Below are positions 13,440-26,710 of a stretch of DNA of 64,000 bases, one piece after another. Each line of letters opens with the position of its first letter. Within the stretch, counting starts at the first letter, position 1. A program made the position numbers and the translations under genes. A model generated the notes under the pieces. The model worked only from the letters and a program-made list of their open reading frames with translations, was not told the origin of the DNA and ran no database searches. This DNA comes from Silene latifolia (taxonomy: Eukaryota > Streptophyta > Magnoliopsida > Caryophyllales > Caryophyllaceae), in the NCBI RefSeq assembly GCF_048544455.1, contig NC_133538.1, forward strand, positions 438,834,311-438,898,310. Direction: 5' to 3'.

Positions 13440-13700
13440 TGGACAAGTGTTCAGCCAAAAGTGTTCATTCAAAAGTATAATTTTTATTTTGACAAGTGTA
13501 ATTCTAAGGGCAAAAAGTATAATTCTAACGGACGAAAGTGTAATTGTAAGCTACAAAAGTATAATTTTAACTTTAAAAAGTATAATTCTAACGGACTAAA
13601 GTGTAATTGTATTAAACAAAAGTATAATTTTAACTTTAAAAAGTATAATTTTAACGCACAAAAGTGTAATTGTAACAAACAAAAGTCTAATTTTTAAAAC
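13440..13700 (+). repeat. E1 short repeat block in a Ulp1-like gene intron
   Basis: AAAAGTATAATTTTAAC-type units fill the intron between the 14273-13741 and 13346-12186 exons. A clear donor (GTAAGTG in the sense strand) lies at about 13740, just before the array. Confidence 0.8.
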
Positions 13701-14889
13701 ATTAAAATTAGCCTTGACAAATGAACAAATAACACTTACATCTACAGCCCAAGCTTTCAACTCCTCGTCATCATCAACACCAGAAGGGAGTTCAATCTCG
13801 ATGAACTTCTTCCTGTCTGAAGTTGAAGTCACTTGTAATGCCGCATCACTAACCACATTTCCAATGGCCAACACTTGGCTGTCATTAGGCACCCCGCCAA
13901 TGCTTAACAATTCTTTTTGAAGGCACCGAGGGTACTTGACCAAAGACCAAGTTAGCCGACCCAAACGGTTCCTGTCAATCTCACCATGTAGTCTGTCGGA
14001 AAGCGTCTGCCAGTCCCAGTGCTTAATGAGAGGCAGGCTGTGGCGACAACTCTTTCCACGGAAATCGAAACGTTGAAAGTACGTGATCATTAAGAAGGGG
14101 ATACACCCCAGCAGCGTCTGTTTATTTTCACTAGTAGTTGCCGCAGCCTTCACCAAATGTTCCAGCACATAAGTACACCAATCGTACTGCGTACTCGAGT
14201 CCACATCTTCAACAGCTCTCAAAAGCTTGAAGTCAACCCCACTGTATGACGTTGGAGTTAGGAATGATGACATGGCGAGCAGAACAAACAGCGTGCAGAA
14301 TTGAGGACCTCCTTTTTTGTATTTTTTTTTTTAAATATCTTGGAAGATAATTCCTAAATTAATGCCTTCGTTAACCCCTTTTATGTTGTACGCTTTTCGC
14401 CATTTATCTTTCAATTGCTTGTTCTCCGGCGCTTGAGAATCCTTCTGGCGGCCCGTAGGTACTAGATCAACAGTTTTAGGACCAAGTGGTAACATAAAAC
14501 AGTCATACACATCATGCTTGGTGACCATGAACTCCTTATCCTTAGCTGCCCGGAAAATATACGATTCGTCACTGAATGCTTTCAGAAAATCTTTAACATG
14601 ACCCATCGGATATGTTTTGAGCTTAAGCTCCAGAATACCACCGAAACCGATCCTCCGTACCGCATCTCGCTGTGCATCATTAAGCTTTTCAACGAGCTCA
14701 ACAAGCTGCTTCGGCCGGCACTTCACAGCCACCTTTGCAATTTTGTTCGTGGCTGGTTTCGCTGGTTTGGCAACTACAAGCTCCTTATTCAACTTGACAG
14801 GCACCTTTGCTTTTTTGGACTTGCCTGATTTACCCTCATTTCCATCTGACATCTGTTAACATTACTCAAAATTAATTGTTGCATACAAA

Positions 14890-15920
14890 AAAAAATTACT
14901 ACAAAAAAAAGTTTAAATTGTAGCAGCATAAAGTGTAATTATAGCAGCCACAAGTGTAATTCTAACAATATAAAGGTGTAATTATAGCAGCAACAAGTGT
15001 AATTCTAAAAAAATAAAGTGTTATTTTAACAGGCAACAGAAAACTCTCAGCAAAAAAAAAGTGTGATTGTAGCAGCATAAAGTGTTATTTTAGCAACAAA
15101 AGTGTAATTCTAACAAAATCAAATGTTAATTTAACAGACAAAAGTGTAATTTTGACAAACAAAAGTGTAATTGTAGCAGACGAAAGTGTAATTCTAACAA
15201 AATAAAGTGTTATTTTAACAGGCAACAGTGACATTTTAACAGAAAAAAGTGTGATTTTAGCTGACAAAAGTGTGATTCTAAAAAGATAAAGTGTTATTTT
15301 AACAGTAACAACGAGTGTAATTTTAGCAAAAAAAGTGTAATTGTAGCAAAGATAAAGTGTTATTTTAGCAACAAAAGTGTGATTCTAACAAAAGGGTAAT
15401 CAAAAGTGGGATTTGTAGCAGCATAAAGTGTTATTTTAGCTTACAAAAGTGTAATTCTAACAAAATAAAGTGTTATTTTAACAGTAACAAAGTGACATTT
15501 TAACGAGAAAAAGTGTGATTTTAGGCGACAAAAGTGTAATTCTAACAAGATAAAGTGTTATTTTAACAGGCAACAGTTTAATTTTAGCAAAAAAAAGTGT
15601 AATTGTAGCAGCATAAACTGTTATTTTAACAACAAAAGTGTGATTCTAACAAAAGGGTAATCAAAAGTGGGTTTTGTAGCAGCATAAAGTGTTATTTTAG
15701 CTTACAAAAGTGTAATTCTAACAAAATAATGTGTTATTTTAACAGACAACAGTGTAATTTCAGCAAAAAAAAGTGTCATTGTATCAGCATAAAGTGTTAT
15801 TTTAGCAACAAAAGTGTAATTCTAACAAAAGGGTAATCAAAAGTGGGATTTCTCCAAAAAAAAAAATTGGATAAACTGTAATTTTAACAAAGAAAGAGTA
15901 ATTGTAAGCAACAAAAGTAG
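14890..15920 (+). repeat. Largest E1 short repeat array, upstream of the Ulp1-like ORF
   Basis: About 1 kb of 20-23 bp units of the type AACAAAAGTGTAATTCTAAC and AAAGTGTTATTTTAGC. Higher-order copies of about 250 bp are visible: the string AAAGTGTAATTCTAACAAAA and its neighbours recur near 15180, 15440, 15700 and 15800. It precedes the first recognised Ulp1-like exon and is probably its 5' UTR intron or leader. Confidence 0.8.
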
Positions 15921-16677
15921 GATTTTTCAAAAAAATATGACTAATCTTAATGAATATGAACATATATGCTAAAACCGTTAGTTGACAAAATACAGTGATC
16001 AAAAATAAATGTCTTACATGTCCTAAATGTGCTAATAATAACTGGCTAATCAAAATGAAGAAACCAAATACAGTGATCAAATAGAACAAAGACAAACAAT
16101 GGTGACAAAGTACAGTTACCAAATACAGTCCAATTACATAACAATGTCCAATAAATTAAAAAAAACGTCTAAATAAATGAAGAGAAAAGATCATAAAACT
16201 CTTAAAACCCAAAAACAAATCATAAAACTCTAAAAACCCAACAAAAAATACCTTCTGAAGTAATATGAATGGACGAAAATGGCAGCTTGCAAGTGAGAAA
16301 AGAAAATGGAGAAAAAAACGATAATAAGGTAACAAAAAAAGCGATAAAATTGGGGGATTTAGAGCAGCAGTTTGGGGGAAAATTAATGGGGTTTAATTTG
16401 GGAGAAATATTTTGGGGGAAGATTTGTTTTGAATAATAGAGAGATAATAAATGGGGGGAAGTTTGTAGGACGTGTGTGTGTGATATTTTGATTGACAACC
16501 TGTATGCATGCTAATACCCTATGAGTGGTAGGAGGAGAGAGATAATTATTTTAGGCATTAGAATATTATTATTAGTTGCTTTTTTCTTTTAATCTAAGCC
16601 ATTCAATAACATGATCTAAGGGTAGACAATGGAACTCATGAACTCAAATGTAAGACATGGACTTACTTGATCTTATG

Positions 16678-16679
<2 letters not shown>
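15921..16679. other. Right outer part and right end of MULE E1
   Basis: Non-coding AT-rich DNA that stops abruptly at a (TA)n tract. Read inward from the tract, the end begins CATAAGATCAAGTAAGTCC, which shares the GATC-NN-GT core with the ends of A, B, C and E2. The left end of E1 is not visible; it is probably beyond the copia insertion at the left edge. Confidence 0.5.

Positions 16680-16742
<63 letters not shown>
16680..16742. repeat. (TA)n tract between E1 and A1
   Basis: About 62 bp of perfect TA repeat between the right end of E1 and the left end of A1. Confidence 0.95.
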
Positions 16743-17447
<705 letters not shown>

Positions 17448-17546
17448 CAAGATCCCGTACGAACCAAATTAAGTTACGAACTGTACGAACTACTAATACC
17501 CCCTCACTGTGTAATTTTTTTTAACCACAACTGTCACTCACAAATT

Positions 17547-18085
17547 AGAGGTGGCAATCGGGTCAGTCAGGTCGGGTCACGTCGGATCGGGTCATATCGG
17601 GTTCGGGTCATATCGGGTCATCATACCCTTTCGGGTCGAGTCGGGTCGGTTCGAGTCGTTATCGGGTTGGGTCATTTCGGGTCGAATGATATATCGGGTC
17701 GGGTCGGGTTTGAGACGGGTCATTATCGGGTCCGATAACTTAATCGCATTACTATAATTTTTTACCATTAAATTTAGTTTTTAACCTATTATTTGGTTTA
17801 ATTAATCTATTACTAAGTCAAACATATCAATCTAAACACAAAATCACTTTCATTTTGATCAATATTAAGCTTAATAATTGTCGGGTCATCAATTTAATCG
17901 GGTCATTATCGGGTCGGGTCAATATCGGGTCGGGTCTGGGTCGGGTTCGGGTCACTGATAATCGGGTCGTGTCGGGTTACGGGTCGTCATCGGGTCGGGT
18001 CGGGTCGGTTTCGGGTCACAATATTTTCGGGTCGGGTCGGGTTTGCTCGGGTTCGGGTCCGGTCGCTCGGGTCGGGTCAGACTTG
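17547..18085 (+). repeat. GGGTC-rich degenerate repeat
   Basis: Two blocks (17547-17740 and 17880-18085) are dominated by CGGGTCGGGT words and separated by AT-rich DNA. The Arg/Gly/Ser-rich ORFs across them are composition artefacts. Confidence 0.8.
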
Positions 18086-18526
18086 CCAGCTCTACTCACA
18101 ATCCCCCATTAGACTCCCGATAATAGCAAGGACGACTTCTCTCTCATCACCGACCACCACTCCCCGACAGCGACATCACCGACGACCGCTCGCGACGGCG
18201 ACGCTGGCGACTTGATCTCCCATTGCCTTCCGACGGTGACGTTTATGTCCTGTCGTAACCCTAATTTCTTCATTTTTATGTTGTTTATGCTTCAGCTGAT
18301 TTCTATTTTTTGATTTTTGATCTTTATTAAGCTTCAAATGTTGATTATTGAAGCTCAAACGTATATAATTAATGTATTAATTGCTATGATTATCTGTTGT
18401 GTTATGTTGTCATGTGTTTTGAGAGGATGCAATTGATTTTTCTGGTTGTCGTCCTCGTCTGAGTTCTGTTGAGTGGTATGCTCAGTTGTGCTGTGTTTTA
18501 TTGGTGTATTTTTAAGTCTAGCTACA

Positions 18527-19275
18527 CATCTCTTACATACAGGATATGCATGCTACTTATATAGGATCCACACAACTGTTTCATGTATGCAGTAGCAGTA
18601 GCTTGTGCATGTCCCTCCATTTTATTTTAATGTTCGCTATTTTGTGCTGGGTCATAATTCAGAAGAGTCTCACGTTTTGGGCTTAGTCCACAATTAGGAT
18701 GCTATCTTAGGTCTTTGTTATTCTGGATACACATTTGTCACTTACGGAATACACATGCTTCTTTTACTGGATACACAAATTGCTTCATGTATCCGGTAGC
18801 ATTAGCCTATGTATCTTCTAATATTAGCATGTGTTGCTGTGTTCATAGCTGTACTTTACCTCTAGATATTGATCTCTTACTGGCAGTGACTGACAAAGTG
18901 ACAATATCTCTTTTAAAAATGGATGAAACTATTTTAATGTTCGCAATTTTTTGTGCTGGGTCATAATTCAGAAGAGTCTCACGTTTTTGGGCTAAGTCCA
19001 CAATTAGGATGTCATCTTAGGTCTTTTGGTATTCTGAATACACATTTGTCACTTACGGAATACACACGATACTTTTACTGGATACACAAATTGTTTCATG
19101 TATCTGATAGCATTAGCCTGTGTGTCTTCCAATATTAGCATGTGTTGCTGTGTTCATAGCTGTACTTTTACCTCTACGTATACATCTCTTGCCTACAACA
19201 TACACATGCTACTTCTATAGGATACACATACTACTTCTATAGGATACACATTTGTCACTTATGGATACACATGTG
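18527..19275 (+). repeat. E2 GATACACAT-type dispersed repeat, with a direct duplication
   Basis: Words such as GGATACACATTTGTCACTTA recur here. A block of about 300 bp beginning GTGCTGGGTCATAATTCAGA is duplicated (18645 and 18952). The same GATACAC word recurs across E2 at 20290-20990, 24140-24200, 26100-26480, 27220-27290 and 30760-31400. Confidence 0.75.
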
Positions 19276-19417
19276 GGGGAGTTGTGTCGAAACAGAATTA
19301 AATTTCATCTTAGTTATTTTCAGTTTATTTTTTTTTAACTAATTTTATTTTTTTTTCTAACTTGCTAAAAATGTAGGTCCAGATAATTTATTCTTAATTT
19401 AGTCTACATAATCATCT

Positions 19418-19969
19418 ATGGAAAATTGGTGCAATGGGTGTGTTGTTAATATTTTAGCAGAAGATAAAGAACAGTTTATTAGAAATTATGTCCCTGAAAA
19501 GCAAACGGGAATGGAGTTTTCATTTGATCCGTTAAAGGAAGTTACCCTCAATGGCACAAGCTATGAAGCACAATTTGATGTTTTTAATAATCAACATTTA
19601 ATGAATGAGATCTTCACACGACTTGATTTGTACGAAGATAAGGCAAATATGGCAATGGTTTGTAGAAATTGGTGTCAACTCTTTCTCATACATCGAAATG
19701 CACCTCGTGTTGACATGGCATTCTTGGGGTCTTTAGTACTAAATGATTTGAATGGGGTACGGATTGCTCGTAGGGGTCCTAACATCCTTTATCAAAGCTG
19801 CAAATGTTTTTTAACGGACAATATGTTAGCGAAGTTCATCCTCCATTTTCACCAGGCAAAAAATGAAAGTCCTAATATGCATCTTAACATTCCGAAGTGT
19901 TGTTGTTGCTTAGAGCTCTGCCATCTGAGACAAGAAGCACAGCAATTTCCATTGCTGCAGATTTGCTAA
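19418..19969 (+). pseudogene. F-box-like gene fragment inside E2
   Basis: The ORF encodes 183 residues. Residues about 54-90 carry an F-box-like pattern: HLMNEIFTRL, then ANMAMVCRNWCQLF (Leu/Ile spacing, VCRxW). In known F-box proteins this domain binds Skp1 and links substrates to SCF ubiquitin ligases. No complete substrate-binding region follows, and the last part of the ORF runs into Cys-rich sequence without similarity I recognise. Its place in the 5' part of a transposon, before the Ulp1-like gene, suggests a captured host-gene piece. It could also be a 5' exon of the Ulp1-like transcript. Confidence 0.5.
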
Positions 19970-20289
19970 TTACTCGTGAAAATTTCTCTTTTTTTGATTT
20001 CCCTTTCCCGCTCGACATATAGCCCAAGCTAGTTTATGTGTAAATTTTCTCTTTTTTAGTAGTTATTATGTATAATTATGTAGTTGTTATAAACTTTTGT
20101 ATAATTATGTACTTCTTTTGTATAATTTGTAGTAAGTTGATTAACATTTTGCGTACCCTCTATTTGTATTATAATTTTTTACTTTTGTATCCAATATTAG
20201 CAGCAATCTTCTAGTTTAATCACGGTCTCACAGAGGGTTCACCCTAAAGTGTTTCACGTTGTAATTTTATGATTTCTGTCTTGTCTTTT

Positions 20290-20995
20290 GATCCTTTTTC
20301 TGCTTGATAGATACATAGCTCTTATTGCTTAGGTAGATACATCTTTACAGTAGTTACATACTTACGTCTAGCACGCTAGATTCACTATTTAAAGTTTGAT
20401 ACGTGTGTCTGTCAAATGTCATTGTCTCACTTTCTTACAGATTTGTGCTTGCTATTTTTGCTTCCTATTCCATTTCTCTTCTTTACAATGTAAAATTCTT
20501 GTCATTCGTGAATAATGTATTTTGTCAATGGTATTTTTTTGGTTTATAGATACACTTGTTTTTAACCACACATTTTAATCATATTTTCACTATTTCTTTT
20601 ACTGGTTACGCAAATCAATTCACACGCTAGATTCACTATTTCTTTTACTGGTTACGCAAATCAATTCATGTATCTGTTAGCAATATTCTATGCATTGTTT
20701 GGTAGATACATGAATTGATTCATGTATCTGTTAGCTACATTATATTTATGTATTTGTTAGCATAGATACACATCTGTCATTCACTGAATACACACGGTCT
20801 TTCTACCGGACACACAAATTGACTTATGTCTCCGCTGATTATATACATAGCTCGATAGATGCACCTGCTTTAGTAGCTAGATGCATCTGATTTAATAGGT
20901 AGATACATATCCTTATTTTATATAGATACATTTGCATTTGTTCTAGTATGCACCTGCTTTAATAGCAAGATACATATCCTTATTTTAATCAAATG
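20290..20995 (+). repeat. E2 GATACAT-type dispersed repeat
   Basis: Many copies of TAGATACAT(C/A) and GATACACA words lie in the non-coding stretch just before the Ulp1-like ORF. A 53-bp direct repeat (TCACTATTTCTTTTACTGGT and following) begins at 20586 and 20633. Confidence 0.7.
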
Positions 20996-21020
20996 GTTTA
21001 ATTATTCTGTTAGGTTACAA

Positions 21021-24000
21021 ATGGATAAGTTGATGATATATGATGGTGGTGCAAGTACAAGCAAACAAAACCAGAATGCTATTACTAAGAGAAGTCTTTC
21101 TAAGAAAGTTGGTAAAAGGAATAGGAAAGAAGATGATGATTTTGGGCAGTGTTATTTGAGAACACGGATGTCACCTAAAATGTTGTTAACATTTATCAAC
21201 AACAATTTGAGTGCAAAACAAGTAGCCGATATAAAGGGCATGGGTTTTGGTGGCCTTCTTAATCTCCAGACAGATATGGTTCCAGGTGCTCTTGCTCATT
21301 GGCTTGTTACCAGATTCAACACATCGTCATGTTCCTACATGAAAGGGCAACTTCAAATAACGGATGAAGATGTTCATTTATCACTTGGTATTCCAATGGG
21401 TGCAAATGATGTCATGATAGCTTCGTCACCAGATAAAAGTGCTGCTTTCATTGAGTTTAAGAGTAGATGGTTGACACAATTCAATAACAAAGATCCCACA
21501 AAGGTTGATGTTAAGGACATACTATTGTTACTTATAAGCCAAAGAGACGGTGGGGAAGAGTTTAAAAGAAATTTTATTGTATTCATCGTCTCAGCACTTT
21601 TAATGGGCGTAAAAGAAACTTGTGCCAGCTTGCGTGTGTTGAAGTGTCTGCAAGATATTTCAGCTGTCTCATCATTTAACTGGTGTAAATTCACTCGACA
21701 GCAGTTTATTGAAGCTGTTAAAAATTGGAAAAGTTCTGAAAATGATAACTTTGCAGGGCCTATCATGGTGTTCGTGTTTATCTATCTTGATAGAGTATCC
21801 TTTAGTTACTTTTCAGTTCCTCGAGTTTTCCCAACAATAGCTTCATGGACGAAGGGAAGGATTCAATCTAGGCTTAAGGAGGAGATGAAAGACGGGTTTG
21901 GTACTGGAGGTGTTCTATGTCGTATTGTCAAGGGTACAGTTCAAGAAGTAAATTTCAGTATTCCAACACAATCAGATATGTCTGAGGCTTCCATTCAACA
22001 AGCGAGAGACTACGAGGATCCAAAGGTTACCGACAACCCGACGGTTAATGAGGATCAAAAGTCTACGAGACAAAGTGGCGAAGGACGAAAGAGCGATATT
22101 TTTCCGTTAAGAAATTGGCAGAAGATGCAAACATTCTTGCTCTTGCTTATTCTAGCTTCTCAAAGTCGCTGGCAGAAGCTAAAATGAACTATCCAGAGTG
22201 TAAGATTTACAACAGATGGCTCAAATGGCGTCTGCTTTAAGTGATTGTAGCTATTCATCAGATCCTACACCAAATGGATTGAATATTCCTGGAAACAAAG
22301 TTGAAAAGCCTGAGATAGTGGATGAGAATGGAGCTGACATGGTGAAAGAGAAAGGGGCTGAGAAAGTTAAAGAGCATGGAGCTGAGAAAGTGAATGGTGC
22401 TGGTTGTAATGAAGATGATAGTGAGGAGCAGGATCCACTTACTAAATTTGGGAAACTGAAATTTGAAAGTGAGGATGAGTTGTGGGCAGCTTTTGTTAAA
22501 TTAGAGATTGCTTTGGGAAAACGGCCAGCAAATCATACAAGTAAGGTTAAGGAAAAAGCAACTTGTGTAATGGCTTCCGATCCTGTTGCCGTCAAGACCA
22601 AGGAAACGTCAGTTTCTCCTATTATTTTGGACTCTGAGTCGCAAGAGTTTGAGCCACTAAATTTTGAGAAAAAAGCAAAATCGTCATCATTTGTTCGTCG
22701 GTCTCCACGGTTTAATTACCCCTCTCCTCCAAAGTTTACACCTCCTTCCCTTCCATTGGATAAGGACTTTACCCCACCTTCATTTACATTACTTAGTTCA
22801 GAATCACAATCACAAGGAGATGAGTTTAAAAAGTTCTGTGAAAAGGCTGTAGATCTTGGAGACGGAATTGAAGTTGTAGAACCACTTGTTGTTGAACCCC
22901 TTTCTTCATGCCACCAAAAGAACCAGCCCCCATTACGAGAGGAATGCTTAAGAGAAAGAGAGTTGAAACTCAATTTTTTAGATCTCCTTTCCTTCAGAGA
23001 AGTATTCTAGTTGCTGGGAGTTTGAATAAATTTGAAAAAGATGTATTGGAATTTGTATTTTCAGAGTCAACTGAAGAAAGGTATGAATTTTTTTAACAAT
23101 GTGTATGAATTTGTGTTACTTACTTGTTTTTAATTTGATGAATTTGTGTTACTAACTTTTATGTATACTTGTTTTATCCAGTGAGATTCTATTCTAATGT
23201 GAGGAACACAAACTTAGTCGTGCAGATTTGAAGACAATAGTAACAGGTGATAGGATCCCTAAATCTCTCATATACGCTTAGTGTTTCATTTTGAACAAAG
23301 GTGAAACACGCAGAGCTGCCAGTTCACCATATAGGGTGTATCTTCAGAAAACAGATGATAAAGTAACTTCTATAACTATCTCATGTTATTTTCGAAAGTA
23401 GTCATGTGTATCTCTTCTTCATTCATACTCACTGCATTTCTATTTTTTTTTTTAATGAGCAAGATCCTCGTACTGCTACTCATACTGCCGGCATTGATCA
23501 CAATTTTGAAGGAGCAAATCTTGTAACTGCATATTGGGTTTTAGTGTACGTTAGGTTTTTTCATTAATATTTATTAATCATTGTGCCCAGTTTCCTATTA
23601 TTTTTATCATGTGGTACTTATTTTTGTTTTTTGCAAACATGGAATTTGCAGATATTTGTTCCAATAATATCTGAGACGCCTTTTGTGTTTTGTTTTAACT
23701 TCATAACAATGAAGCTGGAAATTCTACATATCATGAAGCCAGAATCTGTCAACTATGCAACACTGATTCAGCCTACAGTATGTGACGATGGCTAATATGT
23801 TTTTATCATTCGTTTTTTGATTGTGTTTTTTTGGGTTTCCTATTAATTTGGTTTGTCTAAACTAATTTGTTAAATGCAGATACAATTTGTTATGAATTGC
23901 TTGGTCCAAAACAAGATTCCGTCTATAGAAGATGTCAAGGGTTAGTGACAGAGGAGTATATTCCGAAATCAAATTTGGGTGATGGAGTTGATTGTGGAAT

Positions 24001-26096
24001 TTATCTCATGCGTTTGTTAGAGAAGTACAAAGGCACTAGAAAGGGTTTTCCTTTGGGTCTAAACGATGTAAGTTGTGATTCATATAGCATAAACTCAGTG
24101 TATGAGATTTATTTACTTGGTTGCATTGCTTTAAATTGCTAGATACATACATCTAGCTAGCTATATACACTTCAAAATAAAACATAAGTCGACTCAAGAC
24201 AGAGTCTATATACATCTAATGGTTAACATATGTTTCAATTTCTTTTGTAGCACAATCAACTTAAGCTTTTTGCTACAAGAGTTTGCTCTGAAATTTGTTG
24301 TTTCAATGGTAATCAACTGAAGGATAAAGCCTTATCACAAGCTGGATCTTCGTGTTTGGATGTGAGGTATCCTTTTATTCCTTCATTAAATATAAGCAGA
24401 AAACATCTCAATGAAGTTATACTTACCAGAAGCTGCATTTTTCTGTTTAGTACTGAATAGTTGGCGATAAATTTAATTGTTTGATTTGACACTGATTTTA
24501 TAGGTTTAAAGCAGTGGACCAAGAGTTCCAAAATAAAAGACAGTCACAACGTCAACGTCAACGTCAACTTACAGACACGGAACTGCTTGGTGTTGTTATG
24601 AGGCGGGGTAAAGACGTCGAGTAAGTTGTTAAATTGATAACATATTTGTACAATTCTCAATGTTGATGCACTTTGTCCTAATTATTTTTATATGTAGTTT
24701 AAATGAGATTCTTGTGCAAACTGAGTGGATGGGAGTGTGCCGAAAAGCAATGCAAAGTTTGCAAAATCGTCATTGGGTAATGGATTTGGTAAGTATGTAG
24801 ATATTTATTTTTATATTTTTATATTTATACTGATGTATGTGTGACAATTTTAGAATATGATGCTTTATTTGTAGGTGCTTGATATGTATGGTGTGATGTG
24901 CACATATGATAGAAATGATATTCTCTGCTTGCCATCAACAGTGCAGATACTTTTTGTTCAGATTCAAAATGCACCTTTCTGATATTTTAGTAGTCCATAT
25001 CTAACCCATTTTTTAAAAAAATTTCTAGTTTTCTAAGCCGTCCTTAAGTCCTAAGAATGAAAACATTGTCTGGTGTCCTCATCTAAAGATGCACTACAAG
25101 CCTAAAAATGGAGCAACTATTGATAAGGTAAATTTTTTAAATGGAATTTATGCGAACCTACTCTTTTTTTTTTATTGAAGTGTCTATTGTTCGTGTAACC
25201 TCCACTTTTGTTTGGTGTATTTGTGTCCATTTTGGGAACGAAGTCAACTTTGTGTTTGACAATTCATTTTTGACTTTCTTTATTTTTGTAGATTTTTTTC
25301 ACGATTGGCAAAAATGGTAATCATTGGTTAGCTTGTGTGTCGGACTTGAAGAAGCAGGAAAACTATATTTTGGATTCATGCAAGCCAAATACAAAAAATA
25401 TAGATGAAATGGAGGACTATACTTCTTATGTGGAGGATATTGTATGGACTTTTTACTCGTGTTTGTTATAATTATGCTTCTGGTATTATCAGTTATCTTT
25501 GAATAAAGCTATTAATATTTTGATGATTGTTTGTCATTCAAAGGTATTCCATGTTTCAAATCAGTTTGACCACCACAATGGTTACAAACATCTAAAGAGC
25601 ATCATCTTGTTTCCTTCTATTATTGTGAATGTATCTGAGCAAGAAAACATGTAAGTTTTTTTAAATTGCATAAATTCTGATCTACTGATTAACATATTAT
25701 CAAACTGTCTCTATAACAGATTGCAGTTTTTTCAATCTCACACTGTATTTGTGTGTAGTTTTGATTGCGGACTATATGTTATGAAGTTTTTGGAAGGCGC
25801 GTTAGTAGATCAGTATTTATGGGAGGACAAGAACTACTTCAAAGTGAGTTTCATGGACTTAATAGCTATTCTTTATATATTGAATAATTTGGTTGAGATA
25901 ATGTTGGTTGCCCTAAATGCAACATGTTGGTTGAAAGTGCTCTTGGAAAAAAGTAATGTCTAGCCAAGATGTTGATTTTAATTTTCATTTCACTTGTTTC
26001 TAATTAAATCTGTACCATTTTATTTTGCAGAATATCATTGGTTATCGTCGTCAAATTATGTTGAAACTATTAAAATGGGAGAAAAATACTCTGAAG
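21021..26096 (+). pseudogene. Ulp1-like (C48 peptidase) protein with two protease-like domains, MULE E2
   Basis: The first exon (21021-22187) encodes a conserved N-terminal region (MGFGGLLNLQ, ITDEDVHLSLGIPMG) matching the E1 protein in order and motifs. The frame changes near 22.1-22.2 kb into 22216-23010, a Ser/Pro/Lys-rich linker. A first C48-like domain follows in pieces: 23650-23760 (IFVPIISE, but no His or Asp where the active site should be) and 23876-24070 (GVDCGIYLMRLLEKY, nucleophile motif kept). Exons of a second domain follow: 24700-24790 (RHWVMDL), 24875-24960, 25029-25127, 25291-25440 (GNHWLACVSD, ILDSC), 25543-25650, 25715-25843 (FDCGLYVMKFLEG) and 26030-26096. The second domain keeps His, Asp and Cys. 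SUMO-type cleavage is a family inference. The frame breaks suggest decay or exon borders I mis-set. Confidence 0.7.
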
Positions 26097-26099
26097 GTA

Positions 26100-26480
26100 A
26101 AATACACAGCTTTATTACAATAGTTACACTTATTTAAACTGCTGGATACACATCTTTATGAGACTAGTTACACGTCTCCTTTGTTGTGTATTAAATGTTG
26201 TCGATATAACTCATAGTTTTTACCTTCAAGGGTCTGCAGTAGGTACACATCTCTTGTGTTATAGATACAGATCTGTTGCTGCGTAGATACACACGGGGCA
26301 TGTTATCTGAAAGACCCTTGTGGGAGGACGGTGGATTTGGAATTTAAAGCAGATACACATATCCTGTTTCTAGATACACATCTGCTACTGTGTAGATACA
26401 CATACGGCATGTCTATGTTTCAAGACCCTAGGGGTTATAGCTGCATTTACTTAAACGGCTGGATACATATCTATGTGATA
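26100..26480 (+). repeat. E2 GATACACAT-type repeat after the Ulp1-like gene
   Basis: Two partly duplicated blocks (about 26110-26310 and 26340-26500) share GATACACATCTG, AGATACACA(C/T) and TAGTTACA/CAGTTACA words. No coding signal. Confidence 0.7.
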
Positions 26481-26710
26481 CCAGTTACATGCCTCTTTGT
26501 TGTGAATCAAGACTACGTAGTTTTTGAGACTAACAATTTTTTTTTAGGAGTGTCTATTCCTCATGGTACTAAACAGAAAATCAATTAATTTGTTATAATG
26601 CACGCTGAAAGTACACTTCTTAGGGTTCATCTTCATTTGACCTTCAAGGCACTATTGTTTTGCCTGGACAAAAGGAGAGGAGGGAAAAAAATAAGGTGGA
26701 GAGTTGAAAT

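Larger units (their letters stand above)
8184..14852 (-). pseudogene. Ulp1-like (C48 peptidase) protein with two tandem protease-like domains, MULE E1
   Basis: Multi-exon gene convergent with the transposase. The N-terminal block (14852-14331) has IGFGGILELKL and the next exon (14273-about 13741) continues a region shared with the E2 protein. The acidic linker block (13346-12186) has long Asp/Glu runs and a motif PPxTQFLFSxxxIxxxER that recurs at 12160. Next come 11370-11018 and 10936-about 10764, the start of C48 domain 1. Exon 10275-10129 has the catalytic His (GDHYSCVCINF) and Asp (IDYLDN). Block 10040-9378 has the nucleophile motif NDCGVFMML. A second domain follows: 9225-9043 (VIECWSILMNH), 8870-8541 (DDHFACVCINHK, IDFFGR) and 8430-8184, where NDCG is replaced by PAVG. 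The reading frame shifts near 12190. SUMO-type protease activity is a family inference; here it may serve the transposon. Start and several exon borders are uncertain. Confidence 0.75.

Noticed and set aside
14890..15920. CRISPR-like array of short repeats
   Set aside because: Repeats are degenerate and contiguous without unique spacers, in a plant nuclear context; it is a minisatellite within a transposon.
17551..18112. Arg/Gly/Ser-rich protein
   Set aside because: The ORFs only reflect the GGGTC repeat; no domain and no homologous frame elsewhere.
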